Notes: generated by a model from the sequence alone, not told the origin. A DNA stretch of 64,000 bases from Patulibacter americanus DSM 16676 (GCF_000420025.1 NZ_ATUD01000006.1:62001-126000), one strand, 5' to 3'; counted from the first letter of the stretch, positions 52,785-61,569 are shown. Program-made: numbers and translations.

Positions 52785-55103
52785 CTACGGCTTGGCGGCG
52801 CCGGCCGCCGGGGCGGGCGTGGTCGCGGCCGGGGCACCCGCGGCGGGGGCACCCGCGGCCGGAGCGCCTGCGGCGGGTGCGCCTGCGGCGGGCGCGGGCG
52901 CAGGGGCGGCCGCGCCGGGCTGGCCCGCCGCGGCGGCGGCGTTCGGGTCGACGCCCTCCTCGGCCAGCTTCTCCTGGGCCAGCTGCCGGGTGGCGCGGAC
53001 GGCGATCTCGTTGGCGGTGCGCAGCGTCGGGGCCATCTTCAGCGCCACGCCGGCGGCGCGCAGGGCGCGTTCCGGGTCCTCGGCGACGCCGATCTCGAAG
53101 CTCGCCAGGAACTCCCACGAGGCGGGCGCGGCCGGCTCGATCGCGACGGCGTCCGTGTAGATGCGCCGCGCCGCCGGGATGTCGCCCTGGGCGATGCGGA
53201 CGCTGGCCAGCGCGTAGCGGGCCTGCATCGAGAGGGGGTCGAGGTCGACGGCCTGCTCGGCCTGGCCGCGGGCGGTGCGCAGCAGCTCGGCCCGCTTCGG
53301 ACCGGTCGCGAGGGTGGCGTCCGAGACGGTGGCGCGCGCGTCGTCGGCGGCCCGGTCCGCCCGCCACGGCTGCAGCAGCGAGAAGACGGCCACCGCGGTG
53401 ACGACGAAGGCGACGGCGGCCGCGCCGGTGCGGGGGGTCAGCAGGCCGAGCCGGGGCCGCACGCCCACGCCCCCGCCGGCGAACGCCGCCTCGGCGCCGC
53501 GGCCGACGACCCAGCCGGCCAGCAGCATCGTCGGCAGCGCCACGCCGGGGACGAACCACGTCCAGTCGGCCATGGAGGTGACGGCGAAGGTCGCGACGAC
53601 GGCGATCGCGGCGGCGATGCCGTCGCGCTCGGCGGTGCGCGTGCCGGTCTTGAGCGGTCCCCACAGGCCGACGGCGCGGGCGGCCGCCGCGATGAAGGCG
53701 AGCGCCAGGGCGAGCTGGGCCAGCATCCCCGTCCAGCCGAGGTCGCCGAGCGTCTGGGGGATCCAGCCGTGGGCGTGGCGGGCGACGGCGCCGTTCTCGC
53801 GCACGCGGGACTGCACGGCCCCGAACCCGCCGGCGCCGACGCCGTGCAGCGGCTGCGCCTGGTAGAGGTCCAGCCCCTGGCGCCAGTAGTTCGAGCGTTG
53901 CGACTCGACCGCGGTCAGGCGGGAGGGGTCGCCGGACGGCTGGGAGACCGTCGGGTCGGTGAGCTGCGTCCAGGCGTTCGAGACGCTGCCCGTGAGGCCG
54001 CGCTCGCTCGTGGCCAGCACGCCGACGCCCGCGAGCGGGATCAGCGAGACGGCCACCGCGACGGTCACGCCGAGGCGCCGGCGCTCGACGGGCAGCATGC
54101 CGGTGAAGACGGTCGCGAACTCGATCACGAGGCCGATCGCCAGCAGGAAGAGGAGGGCCGCGACGAGCAGCACGCCGAACTCCGCGCCCGCGACCTCGCG
54201 GGCGGCGATGACGACCTTGTCCGTCGAGAGGTCGGCCTTGGCGAACGCCCAGATGGCGACGAAGCCGCCGCCGAGGACGCCGACCACGAGGATCAGCAGG
54301 CTGTGCAGGCGGCGCGGCGCCAGGACGATCCAGACGACCGCGCCCAGCGCGGCGGCGGCGAGGCTGCCGCGCGAGTAGGAGAGCAGCAGCGTCAGGACGG
54401 CGATCGCGGCGACCGGGTAGGACAGCGCGTTCAGGGGCCGGTAGCCGTCGCGGCGGGTGCCGAGCCACAGGGAGAGCACGAGGCAGAACGCGGCGATGGC
54501 CCCCAGCGCGTTCCAGTAGCCGATGGGCGCCTGGAGCCGGGCGAAGACCTGGTCCGGCGGCAGGTCGGCGGGGAAGACCTTGGCGCCGAGGCCGAGGATG
54601 CAGACGATCGCGGTGCCGAGCAGCAGGCCGCCCAGCGGCGCCTGCCACCGGCTCGGGGCCAGCCGCGCGGCGGCCGCGCCGCCCGCCATGGCGGCGACGT
54701 AGGTCAGCGTGCGGTTGGTCTCGAACCACGAGGCGTCGGGCGAGACCGACCACGAGATCGAGAGGCCCGTGAGGGCGACGACGAGGGCGGCCAGGAGCAG
54801 CGTCCCGGCGCCCCACGGGCGCGAGTGCCGCGGGGACCACAGCGCCGAGGCCACGCACAGCAGCCCCGAGAGCACCGTGACCGCGAGCAGGGGCGGCGTG
54901 GTGACCGAGACGACGGAGCCGGTCTTCGCGCCGAGGACGACCCAGACGAACAGGGCCGCGACGAGCAGGACCCAGGGCGTGTCGCCCAGGAGCACGCCCG
55001 GTAGGCGTCGGCGACGTCCGGACGTCGCGGCGTCCGGATCCGCCGTCGTCCGCGGGAAGACCGGGCCCGGCGCGGCGGGCGCGGGCGAGACCTCAGCGGC
55101 CAC
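52785..55103 (-). CDS. O-antigen ligase/polymerase-like membrane protein with TPR-like domain and GAPAA tail
   Basis: A 772-residue membrane protein with about 12-14 helices (residues 40-575). The WaaL/Wzy family large loop is present: GLTGSVSNAWTQLTDPTVSQPSGDPSRLTAVESQRSNYWRQGLDLYQAQPLHGVGAGGF, then HAHGWIPQTLGDLGWTGMLAQLALAL. These proteins polymerise or ligate lipid-linked glycans on the outer face. After the last helix comes a TPR-like region (about 610-715; AEQAVDLDPLSMQARYALASVRIAQGDIPAARRIYTDAVAIEP) and a tail with four GAPAA units. GTG 55103 overlaps the upstream gene by 11 bp. It likely acts with that surface protein and with the glycosidase-like protein. Confidence 0.86.
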   Translation of the reverse strand: MAAEVSPAPAAPGPVFPRTTADPDAATSGRRRRLPGVLLGDTPWVLLVAALFVWVVLGAKTGSVVSVTTPPLLAVTVLSGLLCVASALWSPRHSRPWGAGTLLLAALVVALTGLSISWSVSPDASWFETNRTLTYVAAMAGGAAAARLAPSRWQAPLGGLLLGTAIVCILGLGAKVFPADLPPDQVFARLQAPIGYWNALGAIAAFCLVLSLWLGTRRDGYRPLNALSYPVAAIAVLTLLLSYSRGSLAAAALGAVVWIVLAPRRLHSLLILVVGVLGGGFVAIWAFAKADLSTDKVVIAAREVAGAEFGVLLVAALLFLLAIGLVIEFATVFTGMLPVERRRLGVTVAVAVSLIPLAGVGVLATSERGLTGSVSNAWTQLTDPTVSQPSGDPSRLTAVESQRSNYWRQGLDLYQAQPLHGVGAGGFGAVQSRVRENGAVARHAHGWIPQTLGDLGWTGMLAQLALALAFIAAAARAVGLWGPLKTGTRTAERDGIAAAIAVVATFAVTSMADWTWFVPGVALPTMLLAGWVVGRGAEAAFAGGGVGVRPRLGLLTPRTGAAAVAFVVTAVAVFSLLQPWRADRAADDARATVSDATLATGPKRAELLRTARGQAEQAVDLDPLSMQARYALASVRIAQGDIPAARRIYTDAVAIEPAAPASWEFLASFEIGVAEDPERALRAAGVALKMAPTLRTANEIAVRATRQLAQEKLAEEGVDPNAAAAAGQPGAAAPAPAPAAGAPAAGAPAAGAPAAGAPAATTPAPAAGAAKP
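52831..52890. repeat. Four 15-bp tandem repeats encoding GAPAA
   Basis: Four imperfect 15-bp units in the 3' end of the Wzy-like gene give the peptide repeat Gly-Ala-Pro-Ala-Ala. Two units are nearly identical and the other two differ at third positions, so the array is not very recent. Confidence 0.75.
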
Positions 55104-55779
55104 GACGTCGGCGCAGGGCCTGGAATCCCGACGTGCCGCCGGCGATGCACGCCGCCGCGACGCAGGCGACGAGGGTCAGCAGGAGGGGGAGGGGCAGCGT
55201 GGTGTTCGCGGTGCCGAGCTCGAGGGCGGCGGCCGGGACGGCCGTGTCCTTGAGGTCCGCGGCGCGGGCGCCGGCCTCGCGCTCGGCGGCCTGCGTGGCG
55301 GCGAGGAGGGCGGCCTGCTTCTCCGCGGCGGCCGCGTTGCGGGCGTCCGTCGCGGGGACGGAGGCCTCCGGGTCCGTCGTGGCCGAGTCGCCGCCCGTGG
55401 CGCCGGTCGTCGAGCCCGCGGCACCGGTGGTGCCCGCGGTGCCGCCGGTGCTGCCGCCTGCGTTGGTGCCACCCGCGGTCGTGCCGCCGCCGGGCGTGCC
55501 GCTGCCGCCGCCACTGCCGCCGCCGGTCTTCGACGAGTCGCCCTTGGCGAGGTCCGCCTGGGCGCGGAAGATCGCGTCGGAGCACTCGGAGTAGTCGCCC
55601 GTGTTGGCCTCCTGGTTGTCCAGGGCCTGCTTGAGCTGCTTCGCCGTGTACTTCCCGTCGACGGTGCCGTCCGCGCAGTCCTTGTAGATGCTCTTGTAGT
55701 CCGCGCCGGCGGTGGCGGGGACGGACAGCCCCACGAGGAGGGTCAGGAGCAGGGGTAGGAGGCTGAGTCGGTTGCGCAC
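55093..55779 (-). CDS. Secreted, C-terminally membrane-anchored surface protein, unknown
   Basis: About 228 residues, no family that I can name. Signal peptide (LSLLPLLLTLLVGLSVPATAGAD), then a compact conserved-looking domain of about 50 residues with two cysteines (YKSIYKDCADGTVDGKYTAKQLKQALDNQEANTGDYSECSDAIFRA), a Gly/Thr/Ser-rich stalk (about 85-150), an Ala/Glu helix and, at the end, one hydrophobic helix (LPLPLLLTLVACVAAACIAGG) and a positive tail (RRRRGR). The layout is like a wall-sorted protein, but no LPxTG motif is seen, so it is simply membrane-anchored. GTG 55779 follows a GAGGGA site. It overlaps the Wzy-like gene by 11 bp, so the two act together (inference). Confidence 0.72.
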   Translation of the reverse strand: MRNRLSLLPLLLTLLVGLSVPATAGADYKSIYKDCADGTVDGKYTAKQLKQALDNQEANTGDYSECSDAIFRAQADLAKGDSSKTGGGSGGGSGTPGGGTTAGGTNAGGSTGGTAGTTGAAGSTTGATGGDSATTDPEASVPATDARNAAAAEKQAALLAATQAAEREAGARAADLKDTAVPAAALELGTANTTLPLPLLLTLVACVAAACIAGGTSGFQALRRRRGR

Positions 55780-55987
55780 GGTGGGTCCCTCGGGGTCCGC
55801 AGGGTGGCGGGCAGCACGCCGTGCACGCGAGGCGTGCAGGGTCAGCCCGGTCAACGCTACCAACCCGTACACGGGGGAAACGATGCGGTCGGGGGCCTGC
55901 AAGCGCGTGTGCGGACGGGGGCGCGGCGGGCCCCGGCGGCCCGGCGGCGGTCCCGCGCAGGCGTCCCGGCGCCGGGCGCGGCGACGC

Positions 55988-57064
55988 TCAGCGCGCGTGG
56001 CGCTCGGCGTCCTCGACGGCGGCGACGATGCCGGCCGCCCAGGCCGGGAAGGTGAACGGGGCGACGTCGCGGCGTCCGGCCTCGCCCAGCGCGCGCGCCG
56101 CGCCGGGACGCACCGCGAGGTCCGTCAGGGCACGTGCCAGCTCGACGGGGTGCGTCGCGGGGACGACCCGTCCGTTGCGTCCGTCGCGGATCAGACCGCC
56201 GGCCGCGGCGCCCACGGCGTCCGTGGCGACGACCGGCACGCCGCGGTGGAACGCCTCGTTGCAGACGAGGCCCCAGGGCTCGACGAACGACGAGGTGCGC
56301 TCGGACGGCATGCAGAGCACGTCGCTGCAGTCCAGCCACTCCCGGACCTCGTCGTGCGGGACGGGGCCGAGCGCCCGCACGCCGGGGAGTCCCGCGTCCG
56401 AGGCCGACTCGGGGCCCAGCAGCGTCAGCTCGGCACCTACCGCCTCGAAGAGGTTCGTCTGCCGCCACGCCACGAGCAGGATCTCGAGGCCCTTGCCCGG
56501 GGCGTCCCGGCCCACGTAGAGCACGCGGAACGGCGCGGCGGGGTCGCGCGGGGTGGCGATCGGGTCGATCCACACGGCGGGGTCGACAGCTTGGGGCGCG
56601 ACGTGCACGCGACGCCCGCCGAGCGCGCGGACGTGGGCCGAGACGTGCGGCCCGTAGGTGGCGATCGCGTCGGCGTCGCGGACGATCCGGCGCAGCAGCG
56701 GCCGCGCGACGATGAACGCGGGCGTCGTGGGCTCGTGCCACATGGCGCTCCAGAGCACGAACGGCGTCCCGGCCATCCGCGCGGCACGCCAGGCGCCGGG
56801 GAGCGCGATCCGCCCCGCGGTGCCCGCCACGACGGCCCGCCAGTGGTCCTTGCGGGCCGCGAGCCGGGCGGCACCGCGCTGGCTGACCCGGTGGGTCGGG
56901 ACCCCGGGGTCGTCGACGGACTCCGTGAAGTGGTGGTCGCGGCCCTCGAAGATGGCGACCTCGACCGGGGCGATCTCGGCCAGGGCCTGCAGCGCGCCGA
57001 CCCGCTCGGGCGGCACCCGCGAGGTGACGAGGAGGATCGGGCGCTCGGAGCGGGAGACGGCCAC
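55988..57064 (-). CDS. Glycosyltransferase family 4 (GT-B)
   Basis: A 358-residue enzyme. N-terminal ILLVTSRVPPERVGALQALAEIAPVEVAIFEGRDHHFTESVDDPGVPTHRV; the C-terminal donor domain has FRVLYVGRDAPGKGLEILLVAWRQTN, ELTLLGPESASDAG and the E-x7-E-like CMPSERTSSFVEPWGLVCNEAFHRGVPVVATDAVGAAAGGLI. It resembles mannosyl/glucosyl GT4 enzymes of capsule clusters. GTG 57064 has a weak TGACAT upstream. It follows another GT4 gene (ends 57139) on the same strand; a 22-bp palindrome in the 74-nt gap may end the upstream transcript. Confidence 0.87.
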   Translation of the reverse strand: MAVSRSERPILLVTSRVPPERVGALQALAEIAPVEVAIFEGRDHHFTESVDDPGVPTHRVSQRGAARLAARKDHWRAVVAGTAGRIALPGAWRAARMAGTPFVLWSAMWHEPTTPAFIVARPLLRRIVRDADAIATYGPHVSAHVRALGGRRVHVAPQAVDPAVWIDPIATPRDPAAPFRVLYVGRDAPGKGLEILLVAWRQTNLFEAVGAELTLLGPESASDAGLPGVRALGPVPHDEVREWLDCSDVLCMPSERTSSFVEPWGLVCNEAFHRGVPVVATDAVGAAAGGLIRDGRNGRVVPATHPVELARALTDLAVRPGAARALGEAGRRDVAPFTFPAWAAGIVAAVEDAERHAR

Positions 57065-57104
57065 GGGGAGATCATGTCACCCGCCCGGAGGGGCGCCGCT
57101 CCGG

Positions 57105-57126
57105 GCGCAGGCCGGCCGGCCTGCGC
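57105..57126 (-). terminator. 22-bp perfect palindrome between two GT4 genes
   Basis: GCGCAGGCC and GGCCTGCGC flank GGCC; as RNA this is a 9-bp stem with a 4-nt loop, 13 nt past the stop of the gene at 57139. Confidence 0.5.
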
Positions 57127-57138
57127 GGGCGCTCCCGG

Positions 57139-58524
57139 TCAGCGGCCGGAGGACGCCGCGGCGTCGCGCACGAGGTCGCTCTGCCCGCCGTGCACGACGC
57201 CGCTGTAGGCCCGCAGCGTCTGGCGTCCGCAGCGCTCCCACGTGAAGGACTCCGCCACCGTGCGCCGGGCCGCGAGGCCCAGGGAGCGCCGCCGGGTCGG
57301 GTCGGTGAGCAACCCGTCGATGGCCTGCGCGAGCGCGGAGACGTCGCCCGGGGGGACGAGCACGATGCCCTCGCCGGCGGCGGCGATGTCCTCGGGGCCC
57401 GGCTCGCCGAGGGCGGCGATCGCGGGAATCGCGGCGGCCATCGCCTCGACGTACGCCACGCCGAACGCCTCGTCGACGGACGGCATCACGAAGAGGTCGG
57501 CCTGCCGGGAGACGTCGAGCGCCTCGCCGTGCGGGAGCTGCCCGCGCCACTCCACGCGGTCATCGACGCCGAGCTCGGCCGCCAGCCGCTCGAGCGCCGG
57601 GCGCTCGGGGCCGTCGCCGATCACGCGGTAGCGCACCGCGGGGTGGCGGTCCCGCAGCACCCAGAGCGCGCGGATGACGTCCTCGTGGCGCTTGCGCGGC
57701 ACGACGTGGGCGACGGTCACGAGCCGCGGCTCGGGCGCCTCGGACGCGACGGGGCGCAGGACGTGGCCGGAACCCCAGCGCCCGCGCGCCCGGCGCCCGG
57801 CGTCGGCGGCCGACGGCGGGGTGCGCCAGTCGCGCCCGGCGTGCCAGCGGTGCACCGCGTCGGCGTCGGGCAGGTCGGTGCCCAGGCGGACGACGCGGGT
57901 GCGCTCCGCGCCCAGCTCGACGCAGCGGTCGGCCGTGCCGGCCGAGTTGGCGAGCACGAGCGCCGAGGCCCCGAACGCGTCGCGGACGGCCCGCTCGCCC
58001 GCGGCGGAGCGGCGGGCGGTGTAGTAGACGTCGCCGCCGTGGACCGAGACGAGCAGGGGGACGCCCGCCGTCGCCCGGCCCGCGCGCCGCACCGCGTCGC
58101 CGGCCGGCACGGCGTTGTGGGCGTGGATGACGTCGAAGGGGAACGTGCGCCGCAGGCGGCGGAGCGCGCGGGCGAGCGGCAGGGCGGCCCAGCGACCCCA
58201 CGACCCGTAGGAGCGCCCGCGCGGAGGCGAGTGGAACCGCACGTAGGTGACGGGGATGCCGTCGAGGACGGTCTCGCGCGGCTGGGCGCGCATCCGCCGC
58301 AGCGTGCGCACGACGTCCCCGGGCCGGGTGGCCTTGGGCGGGACGGGCCGGTGCAGCACGAGCACGTGCACCTCGCAGCCCGCGTCGCGGGCCGCGATCG
58401 CCTGCTTGTGGGCCCAGATCCCCAGCACCGGGTCGTCGGCGCGCGGGTAGAACTCGGCGACGACGCACACCCGCAGCGGGCGGCCGGGATCGCTCGGCGT
58501 CGGGGTGGCCGGTGGCGAGGGCAC
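57139..58524 (-). CDS. Glycosyltransferase family 4 (GT-B)
   Basis: About 461 residues. RVCVVAEFYPRADDPVLGIWAHKQAIAARDAGCEVHVLVLHRPVPP begins the acceptor domain; FDVIHAHNAVPAGDAVRRAG, PLLVSVHGGDVYYTARR and ALVLANSAGTADRCVELGA are typical; RLVTVAHVVPRKRHEDVIRALWVLRDRHPAVRYRVIGDGPERPALERLAAELGVDDRVEWRGQLPHGEALDVSRQADLFVMPSVDEAFGVAYVEAMAAAIPAIAALGEPGPEDI is a full donor domain with the E-x7-E motif. GTG 58524 is preferred over ATG 58554 because a TAGGCT box ends 8 nt before it. Divergent from a family 2 transferase. Confidence 0.9.
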   Translation of the reverse strand: MPSPPATPTPSDPGRPLRVCVVAEFYPRADDPVLGIWAHKQAIAARDAGCEVHVLVLHRPVPPKATRPGDVVRTLRRMRAQPRETVLDGIPVTYVRFHSPPRGRSYGSWGRWAALPLARALRRLRRTFPFDVIHAHNAVPAGDAVRRAGRATAGVPLLVSVHGGDVYYTARRSAAGERAVRDAFGASALVLANSAGTADRCVELGAERTRVVRLGTDLPDADAVHRWHAGRDWRTPPSAADAGRRARGRWGSGHVLRPVASEAPEPRLVTVAHVVPRKRHEDVIRALWVLRDRHPAVRYRVIGDGPERPALERLAAELGVDDRVEWRGQLPHGEALDVSRQADLFVMPSVDEAFGVAYVEAMAAAIPAIAALGEPGPEDIAAAGEGIVLVPPGDVSALAQAIDGLLTDPTRRRSLGLAARRTVAESFTWERCGRQTLRAYSGVVHGGQSDLVRDAAASSGR

Positions 58525-58532
58525 GACGGTGC

Positions 58533-58538
58533 AGCCTA
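58533..58538 (-). promoter_or_regulatory. -10 box (leaderless type) of the GT4 gene at 58524
   Basis: TAGGCT on the minus strand, 8 nt before GTG 58524. Confidence 0.45.
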
Positions 58539-58620
58539 CGAGACCTCGACGCACGCGGTCCGGCGCGCGGGCCCGCCGCTAGCCTTCGGCGCGCTCAGCC
58601 CCGCCGACCGCCAGGCCGCC

Positions 58621-59400
58621 ATGTCCCCGGACCTCGTCGTCCAGATCGTCAACTTCCGCACGCAGGACCACGTCGCCCGGCTGCTCCCGGGCCTGCTGGA
58701 CGAGCTCGAGCGCGGCCCCGCGTCGTTCGAGGTCCACGTGCTCGAGAACGCGTCGGGCGACGACCTGGCGGCGATCCGCCGCGACTGGGCCGGCCGGGTG
58801 CACGTCCACGTGAGCGACCGCAACCGCGGGTTCGGGGGCGGGCACGACGAGCTGGCCGCCCGCACGGACTCGCGGACGATCCTCTGCGTCAACCCCGACG
58901 TGACGGTCGACCGGCCCGGCGTGGTGGCGGGTCTGCTCCGGCACCTGGAGGACCCGGCGGTCGCGGCGGCCGGCCCGCTGCTGCGCACGGAGGACGGCAC
59001 GCCGCAGCGCTGGGACCACGGCGAGTCCAAGGGCGTGCGCGCACACGTGGCCAACGGCGCCGGGCACGCACACTGGCAGCCCCGCACCGCGCCGACGGAC
59101 GTGGCCTGGGTGGCGGGCGCGTTCCTGCTCGTCCGACGCTCGGCGTTCGCGGCGGTCGGCGGGTTCGACGAGCGCTTCTTCCTCTTCAAGGAGGAGGAGG
59201 ACCTCTGCCTGCAGCTGCGCCGCGCGGGCGGGCGCGTCGTCTACGACCCGACGGTCTCCGTCGCCCACGTCGGCGGCGTCGTCGCCGACCGCGACGTGCA
59301 CATGCCCGACTCCGTGGCGGCGTACGTGGCCAAGAACCTGCGCCCCCGCCAGCGCCGGCTGTACGACGCGCTCTACACGCACGTCACCCGCCGGATCTAG
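58621..59400 (+). CDS. Glycosyltransferase family 2
   Basis: A 259-residue GT-A enzyme similar to rhamnosyltransferases. LVVQIVNFRTQDHVARLLPGLLDELERGPASFEVHVLENASGDDLAAIRRDWAGRVHVHVSDRNRGFGGGHDELAARTDSRTILCVNPDVTVDRPGVVAGLLRHLEDPAVAAAGPLLRTEDG is the classic start, with NPDV in place of DxD; AFLLVRRSAFAAVGGFDERFFLFKEEEDLCLQLRRAGGRVVYDPTVSVAHVGG contains the catalytic ED pair. ATG 58621. Convergent with the WsaF-like gene. Confidence 0.92.
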   Translation: MSPDLVVQIVNFRTQDHVARLLPGLLDELERGPASFEVHVLENASGDDLAAIRRDWAGRVHVHVSDRNRGFGGGHDELAARTDSRTILCVNPDVTVDRPGVVAGLLRHLEDPAVAAAGPLLRTEDGTPQRWDHGESKGVRAHVANGAGHAHWQPRTAPTDVAWVAGAFLLVRRSAFAAVGGFDERFFLFKEEEDLCLQLRRAGGRVVYDPTVSVAHVGGVVADRDVHMPDSVAAYVAKNLRPRQRRLYDALYTHVTRRI

Positions 59401-59433
59401 GCGGGTCGCGCGGCCTCGATCGGCGGCCGCGGT

Positions 59434-60606
59434 CTAGGCGGTCCCCGCGACCTCGAGCGCGCGGCGCAGGCCCGACTCGACCTGCTCGCCCGTGCGCTCC
59501 CACGTCAGGGGGGCGACGGTCGCGAGCCCCGCGCGGGAGCGTCGCGCCCGCTCGTCGGGGTCGTCGAGCAGGCGGGCCAGCCCGTCCGCGAGGCCCGGGG
59601 GCGTCGGCGGGGCGAGCAGCACCGGGGTGTCGGGCCCGAACGCCGCGACGCTGCTCGTACTCGCCAGGTCGGCGCACGGCAGCCCGCAGGCCAGCATCTC
59701 GTGGGGGATCAGCGACGGGTTGGTCAGCGAGAGGACGAGCCCCGCGCCGGCGCGGGCGTAGCGGTCGGCGAGCTCCTCGCGGCCGAGCACCCCCAGGTGC
59801 TCGTGCGGGAACGGGGTGCGGATGCGCTGCGCCTCGCCGAAGAGCGCGATGCGGGTGCGGGGACGGCGGCGGTGGAGCTCCTCGAGTGCGGCCAGCCCGA
59901 GGGGCACGCCGCGTCGGGGCGTCGAGGCGCGGGCGTAGAAGAGCACGAGGTCGCCGTCGCGCTCGGCCTGCTGCGGGCGGTACGTGGCGTGGTCGACGCC
60001 GATGTCGAACGTCGTGCTCTCCGCGCCGTAGTCGCGGCGCAGCAGGTCGGCCAGCCACGGCGAGGCGACGATGGGGTGCAGGCCCTGGCGGTAGGTCCAC
60101 GCCGCCCACTCGCGCTCGGCGGACGTGGCGTAGAACTCGGCCTCGTGGTCCTGCACGAAGTAGGCGCGGGCCTTGACGCCGGGCAGCAGCAGCGCCTGCG
60201 GGACCGTCTGCCAGGCGGTCGCCACCAGGACGTCGGCGCCGGTCCACCCTGCGAAGCCCGCGTGCACGGCCCCGCGGATCGCGCCGAACGTCCGACGGAA
60301 CCGCTCGACGAGCGCCTCGTCGGAGCCGCCGCCGCTGCGGGCGTCGTCGTCGAGCAGCCAGATCGAGCAGCGCACGCCGCGGGCCTCGAGCGCGCGGACG
60401 GCCTGGCTGATCGTCGTGTGGCCGCCGCTGACCTGGCGGAACGACGGGACGACGAACGCCACGTCGAGCGAATCGCCGACGGGACCCGGGACAAGCGGGG
60501 CGGGCCCGTCGCGCTGCACCTCGAGCAGGCCGGACGGGATCCGGACGTCGAGCGGCGGCGACGGGAGACGGAGCAACGTGCGGAGCCGCGACATGGCCCC
60601 CATCAT
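59434..60606 (-). CDS. Glycosyltransferase, WsaF/rhamnan-synthesis-like (GT-B)
   Basis: A 390-residue enzyme. LDVAFVVPSFRQVSGGHTTISQAVRALEARGVRCSIWLLDDD, ADVLVATAWQTVPQALLLPGVKARAYFVQDHEAEFYATSAEREWAAWTYRQGLHPIVASPWLADLLRRDYGAESTTFDIGVDHATYRP and FYARASTPRRGVPLGLAALEELHRRRPRTRIALFGEAQ match the WsaF group of beta-1,2-rhamnosyltransferases used in S-layer glycan synthesis. Later PSLIPHEMLACGLPCADLASTSSVAAFG completes the donor site. ATG 60606 lies 15 nt after the upstream gene's stop (60622); ATG 60594 is an alternative. Rhamnose as the donor sugar is inferred. Confidence 0.85.
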   Translation of the reverse strand: MMGAMSRLRTLLRLPSPPLDVRIPSGLLEVQRDGPAPLVPGPVGDSLDVAFVVPSFRQVSGGHTTISQAVRALEARGVRCSIWLLDDDARSGGGSDEALVERFRRTFGAIRGAVHAGFAGWTGADVLVATAWQTVPQALLLPGVKARAYFVQDHEAEFYATSAEREWAAWTYRQGLHPIVASPWLADLLRRDYGAESTTFDIGVDHATYRPQQAERDGDLVLFYARASTPRRGVPLGLAALEELHRRRPRTRIALFGEAQRIRTPFPHEHLGVLGREELADRYARAGAGLVLSLTNPSLIPHEMLACGLPCADLASTSSVAAFGPDTPVLLAPPTPPGLADGLARLLDDPDERARRSRAGLATVAPLTWERTGEQVESGLRRALEVAGTA

Positions 60607-60621
60607 CGCGGGCCGTGGCGC

Positions 60622-61560
60622 TCAGCGCCCGTCGCCCCGCCGCTCGAGCGAGAGCACGCGGCGCACGGGCGCGGGCAGCCGCGCGGCCCGCGAGCCCAGC
60701 GGCGCGAACACCCGCCGGCTGGCGTGGTGGACGACCGCCCGGATGCCCCAGCGCCAGCGCGCGGCTCGCCCGTAGCCGTGCTCCCGCATCCAGGCGAGGT
60801 CCCGGCGGGTCAGGCGCAGCGTCGCGCCGAGCGCCGCCTTCGGGCGGAACGGCTCGACCCAACCCGTGGCGGTGCGCAGCCCGCGGTACTCGTCGAACCA
60901 GCGCCGCGCGAAGCCCACGGGCCCGTAGTCGTGGGCGTGCAGCACCCCGGCGTCCGGGGCGTAGGCCTTGTGCCAGCCCGCGGCCAGCAGGTCGGCCCCG
61001 AACGCTTGGTCCTCCGCGTAGGCGACGTCGCGGAACCGGACGGCCTGCCAGCACGCGCGGCGGTAGGCGGCGTTGACGTTCGAGAGGAACGGCGGGTCGC
61101 GCGGCCCCTGCACCGTCAGGCCGCCCGTGGGGGAGAAGCCGGCGAAGAACTCCTGCAGCTCGCGCGCCACCATCGGCGACGTGTCGGGGCGGGGCAGGTG
61201 CGGGCCGTAGACCGCGCCGATCCGCTCGTCGGCGGCGAAGGCCTGTAGCACGGCCTCGAGCCACCCCTCGACGGGCGTGGCGTCCTGGGTGAGGAAGCAG
61301 AGGATCTCGCCCGTCGCCGTCTCCGCCGCGAGGTTGCGGGTGCGGCCGTGGCCGAACGACGCGGGCGGGATCTCGACGACCCGCGCCCCGGCGGCGCGCG
61401 CGATCCCGACGGTGCCGTCGCGCGAGCCGGAGTCCACGACGAGCACCTCGTGCGCGGGGGCCTGCCGCGCGAGGGCGGCGAGCAGCTCGGGCAGGTACCG
61501 CGCGCCGTCCTTCGTGGGGACGACGACGGAGACGGAGGGCTGGGGTGCGGGGCCGGACAC
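60622..61560 (-). CDS. Glycosyltransferase family 2
   Basis: A 312-residue GT-A enzyme. SVSVVVPTKDGARYLPELLAALARQAPAHEVLVVDSGSRDGTVGIARAAGARVVEIPPASFGHGRTRNLAAETATGEILCFLTQDATPVEGWLEAVL has the D-S-G-S and QDA (DxD-like) parts; RDPPFLSNVNAAYRRACWQAVRFRDVAYAEDQAFGADLLAAGWHKAYAPDAGVLHAHDYGPVGFARRWFDEYRGLR the acceptor region, close to rhamnosyltransferases of O-antigen type. GTG 61560 has a TATGTT box 9 nt upstream. It is followed by the WsaF-like gene 15 nt on, probably one operon. Confidence 0.9.
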   Translation of the reverse strand: MSGPAPQPSVSVVVPTKDGARYLPELLAALARQAPAHEVLVVDSGSRDGTVGIARAAGARVVEIPPASFGHGRTRNLAAETATGEILCFLTQDATPVEGWLEAVLQAFAADERIGAVYGPHLPRPDTSPMVARELQEFFAGFSPTGGLTVQGPRDPPFLSNVNAAYRRACWQAVRFRDVAYAEDQAFGADLLAAGWHKAYAPDAGVLHAHDYGPVGFARRWFDEYRGLRTATGWVEPFRPKAALGATLRLTRRDLAWMREHGYGRAARWRWGIRAVVHHASRRVFAPLGSRAARLPAPVRRVLSLERRGDGR

Positions 61561-61569
61561 GACCCGTAG

